Shown here: one piece after another, positions 60,504 through 64,000 of the stretch
How positions within the stretch are numbered: the stretch's first letter is position 1
How the letters are laid out: each line of letters opens with the position of its first letter
NCBI RefSeq assembly: GCF_958979055.1
Contig: NC_084891.1
Location: 4,034,501-4,098,500, forward strand
Length of the DNA: 64,000 bases
From: Alnus glutinosa
Taxonomy: Eukaryota; Streptophyta; Magnoliopsida; Fagales; Betulaceae
Direction: 5' to 3'
Made by a program: the position numbers and the translations under genes
The notes under the pieces: generated by a model
Told to the model about the DNA's origin: nothing
The model's input: only the letters and a program-made list of their open reading frames with translations
Database searches by the model: none

Positions 60504-61028
60504 CTACTAAATAGCATTACTTCTATTATAATATATGAAAAATACGTATACTTTGTTTCAAGGGTTATAAATAGAGAATTTTGTATTATGAACAAAAAGT
60601 TAATGAGAACACATAATAGCCATATGAGCCATTCAGAATGGTAAGTGTAAATGTTTAATACTGAACTACCCATAAATTTTTTGTGTTCTTTTCTCTCTTG
60701 CTTGGGCTAGTGGGGCCATGGCCCCCACAAGCCTTTTGAAAAAAAAAAACCGTGAGGGAAATTTTGAAGTGGCCCCAGCATATACACTTGTTTTTTTTTA
60801 AAAAAAAATTAATAATAATAAAAGCTTTTAAGAAAGTTTATGTTACTCCTTACTCATGAACCATCTTCTTTTACGATGAGTTATATTGTTTTGGTTTCAT
60901 TAAGCAGCGCTTACTACTTAGAGAATAATATAATATAAATATAAATTTACTTTTTAGAAAATTTCAAGAGATATAAGTATAAATAAAAAAGTTGGGAAGT
61001 AGATCAATTAATGCTAGATGCTATATTT

Positions 61029-61163
61029 TTATGGGATTTGATTCTTGTACAACACTAATACAACAACTGTACAACAACCCCTCACATGAGGGTAGGCCCC
61101 AGTATGTGAAACTCACCCTCATGTGAAGGATTGTTGTACAGTTGTTGTATTGGTGTTGTAAAT
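61029..61163. mobile_element. Small foldback element
   Basis: TTGTACAACACTAATACAAC and AACTGTACAACAACCC recur inverted as TTGTTGTACAGTTG and GTATTGGTGTTGTA around a CTCACATGAGGG / CCCTCATGTGA stem. About 135 bp and non-coding. Confidence 0.7.
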
Positions 61164-61538
61164 CTAACATTTTCCTATTTTTATTTCACAATGATGACAA
61201 GGCAGTCTCAACCAACCCGCTATTATTCTCACATTTTATATTTTCCCACAAATTTTTACATAGTATTAGAGCCTACCACCACGTCGAGTATATCTCATAA
61301 GTTGTGACTTTGTGATCGAGTATATGATCACATATTTTGGTACTATGTACTACAACTTAAATATATATCAAATATTTTTATTTTTTTTAAAAAAAAAATT
61401 AATACACTGCGGGTCGGATCTAATTCCGAATTCCACCCATACTTGGGCGGAATTCAAAATTATATTTTCATTACCAAGCTACACCTAGCCGAGAGCCGTC
61501 GGGTCGGGATTCGATTTAGAGTCAAGATAAGAGATTCA

Positions 61539-61541
<3 letters not shown>

Positions 61542-61571
<30 letters not shown>
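61542..61571. repeat. (AT)n microsatellite, 30 bp
   Basis: Uninterrupted TA/AT dinucleotides. Confidence 0.95.
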
Positions 61572-61574
<3 letters not shown>

Positions 61575-61779
61575 CACATCTTTACTTCTCCTATTTCAAA
61601 TTATGGAGATCCCGATTGTTCTAAACATCGAACTTATAATGCGTTAAAAATTTTGGATTCGAATCTTTAGTTTAAATTGTTGACAATTTAGATAGTAAAT
61701 ATAAGAGAGTTATTTGGGGCTTAACTGTCCGAATAGAGTAATGGACTACTCAAAACTTATTCGAAAAGATATATGAAAA

Positions 61780-62030
61780 AATTGGACTATTGGCCGAAAT
61801 TACAAATCGCTCCTTCATCTGGTATCAAAATTAATTCAGATATCCTTATAGTTAGCTTAATTTACAAATCGCTCCCTATAGCCAAATTCCGTTAAAATTT
61901 TTAAAAATTCCGTTTGACTCTATTGAGCAATTTGTAAATTAAGCCAAAAACAATGATCTCTGGATTATTTTGATACCAGAGGGAACGATTTATAATTTAA
62001 CAATATAGATCAATGATACAATTTTCCCTA
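61780..62030. mobile_element. Degraded palindromic element
   Basis: TTACAAATCGCTCC, CTGGTATCAAAATTAATTCA and TTAATTTACAAATCGCTCCC recur inverted as GATTATTTTGATACCAGAGG and GAGCAATTTGTAAATTAAGC. Ends are eroded. It resembles the arm structure of the intron element at 51800-52904. Confidence 0.6.
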
Positions 62031-62039
62031 AGTGTGTTA

Positions 62040-62500
62040 TAGAGGAAACTTCACTTACACCCATGACATTTCATCACCTTTGCAATCACACCATTAGGCT
62101 TTAAAAAATGTCAAATTAGTGTATCCATCTTTCAATTTTTTTTTTTTTAATTTCACCACTTCTTTAGAATTTTCGGTTAAATAACTTAAACTCTATCAAA
62201 ATTTCAAAAATATCATTTTTTTTTTTAATATATATATAATTTCAAAGACTCAAGCATGGTTATTTTTGTAAATTCGGTTAAATCCTGATCCACCCTAAAT
62301 CCTTGTAATTTTTGTCTTTCTTTCTTTTTTCCTGCAGAAAAAAAAAATGGTAATTTAAGAATTTTGTCACCCATCTATTAAAATTTAACAGAAAATTCTA
62401 ACGAAATGGTGAAATTGAAAAAGAATTTAAAGATAAATATACTAAATTAGCATTTTTAATATTTATAAATATAATTATAAAAGTGATGAAAAATCAAAAG
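62040..62500. mobile_element. Old inverted-repeat element
   Basis: The left part (CATCACCTTTGCAATCACAC, AATTAGTGTATCCATCTTT) is matched by an inverted, divergent right part (AAAGATAAATATACTAAATTAG, ATAATTATAAAAGTGATGA). Non-coding. No target duplication was identified. Confidence 0.5.
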
Positions 62501-63648
62501 TGGTGTGCGCAATTTTTTTACATTATATTATATTTAAATTGTTTGAAAATCTCAGTCCATAAAAAATTTTGTAAAGATCAAAGTAGTTGGTGGATCTAGA
62601 TCTGTGCATTGATACTTGTGTATTGGGATTGGTTGGTTAATTAATTAAGTAATACAAATATGGTGGGACGTTGTAATATATGTATGATTGGGATGAACAA
62701 ACAAAATGCGGTGCAAATTGCAAAATATGAGGCGTAATGACATAATGATTACGCCAACAAACTCTGTCATTACTGGAGGGAGATAGCAGCTGTAAAGCAC
62801 TCCACTTAGAAAGTATAGAATAATCAATTTGTAAATTAATTTCGTCTAATCCCAAAACGTGAAACTCTGAACAAATCATGTAATAAACTGTTCAGATTAT
62901 CACCATTCTCTCTCTTTCCCACGTCTTATTGTTTTCAATGCTGAAATATCTCTACTGTTTAAAGATCTGAGTAATTTTTTTTTTTATTAAATATCACGAG
63001 TATAAGACTCTAAAATTACAAAGCATAAAATTTTATAAAATCATAGTCACATGTTATGAGGTTACAAAGTTATAAATATAAACAAAACTTTTACAATAAA
63101 GTACTATCTATGACTTTCATTTTCTGCTAACCCATGTACAAAAATAGTTAAAGAGCATATATGCTCCAAGTAAATTAGATCTAAGACAAAGATAGCTAAA
63201 TATCATATATATATATATGTCGTGAGCGATAACCCCTCACACCAAACTATTCAGGCCGAGTGGGATAACCCATCGTACCTAACTAACATTTATCTCATAG
63301 ATCGTCCAAGAGAGCAGATCTATGGAGAAGAAAACTCTTATTTAAAAATAAAAACACAACCAACAAACAGCAATAGCGGCCATGAAGTAGTTGAACGGCA
63401 CAATATGGAGGTAGATGGATAAATGCATAGCGGAGATGCCAAAATTACTGATAATCTGGTTGAAGAAAACCTGCAAACAAAAGAAAAAACTAAAATGGGA
63501 GGGGGAGTGCTGGAGCTGGGAGTAGAAAGGGAAAAGGGAGAGAAGGAGAGAGTAGATCTGCTCCCTCCTCCTCTCAAATCTATTTTTTGAGAATTTTTTC
63601 TCTAAGGCCGGTTGAGAGAGAGAATGACTCAAAATTAAATATCTCTAC
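62501..63648. other. Gene-free stretch
   Basis: AT-rich with a GA-rich block at 63490-63560. Short open frames only. No recognised family. Confidence 0.4.
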
Positions 63649-64000
63649 TGTTAGGAAGGGATGGAAGTAGAAAATAAGTTTGTTATATGAATCATTAGTA
63701 ATTCGAGCACTATGTTGGAATAATACGATACTTGCCATATTTGTGGTAGAATATTTTCGAAATATCATTAGCATATCACGAAGATATTCTCTCATCAAAT
63801 TACGATATTATTTGATATTATTGTATAAATATGTAATTACGATATTTTCCTTATTTCTTTAGCCTCATTCAACTATAAATAAGTCACTTCATTGTACGAA
63901 GAAGACATATCAAAAATACAAGTTTATTTCACAATTATATTCTGTTTTCTTTTTCTTCATGGTATCAAAGCTACAGACTTGTGGCCTGTAGATTTTTATT
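63649..64000 (+). mobile_element. Left end of a Copia-type LTR retrotransposon (runs out of window)
   Basis: An LTR of about 311 bp (63649-63959) begins TGTTAGGAAG and ends TTTCTTCA. It holds a promoter-like CAACTATAAATAAGTC near 63870. It is followed at once by TGGTATCAAAGC, an initiator-tRNA-Met type primer site. The coding part would lie to the right of position 64000. Confidence 0.7.

Noticed and set aside
61255-61290. TAGTATTAGAGCC, similar to a retroelement primer site
   Set aside because: No terminal repeat was found to its left and no partner to its right, so it was not called an element.

Overview
The window is nuclear DNA of a flowering plant, most likely a woody eudicot. The signs are split genes with GT..AG introns, eukaryotic tRNA genes, plant-only protein families (DYW-type PPR, LRR-malectin receptor, ANTH clathrin adaptor, DUF266/GT14, KIX-EAR repressor, NT-C2 protein), AT-rich intergenic DNA and many plant transposons. 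The species cannot be fixed from the sequence. Nothing bacterial, organellar or CRISPR-like is present.

Layout. 1-6.85 kb: 3' half of a plus-strand LRR-malectin receptor gene that stops just after its membrane segment, so it has no kinase. 7.36-7.59 kb: two convergent tRNA genes, Leu(AAG) and Arg(CCG). 7.6-10.4 kb: small inverted-repeat elements. 10.47-17.89 kb: a broken Ty3/gypsy (Tekay-type) retroelement whose 3.3-kb 3' LTR holds further small insertions. 17.89-18.66 kb: a scrap of an ANTH adaptor gene joined to an antisense LINE scrap. 20.05-21.08 kb: a Harbinger-like element with a GC-rich, gene-like interior. 21.5-23.6 kb: remnants of an RLCK-VII kinase directly followed by remnants of an RPA70-like protein. 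27.17-29.11 kb: the intact ANTH gene, whose upstream region is repeated downstream at 31.35-32.52 kb. 34.4-35.6 kb (minus): an intronless GT14 glycosyltransferase. 35.7-43 kb: repeats and gene-poor DNA. 43.2-45.2 kb: a four-exon KIX/EAR corepressor adaptor gene. 49.8-53.6 kb (minus): a four-exon NT-C2 protein gene with a young 1.1-kb palindromic element in intron 2. 56.0-58.9 kb (minus): a DYW PPR gene resembling the plastid editing factor OTP86. 59-64 kb: palindromic elements, a SINE with target duplication, and a Copia-type LTR starting at the right edge.

The genes are unrelated in function and form no pathway. The most distinctive content is the set of near-palindromic elements with terminal GGG(A/T)TAATT-like ends, three of them with perfect 9-bp target duplications. 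Several carry a GC-rich core built from short GGGGTGGCC/GGCCACCCC words. I found no convincing new biological system. The best leads are this element family, the gene-scrap chimeras, and the kinase-less receptor.
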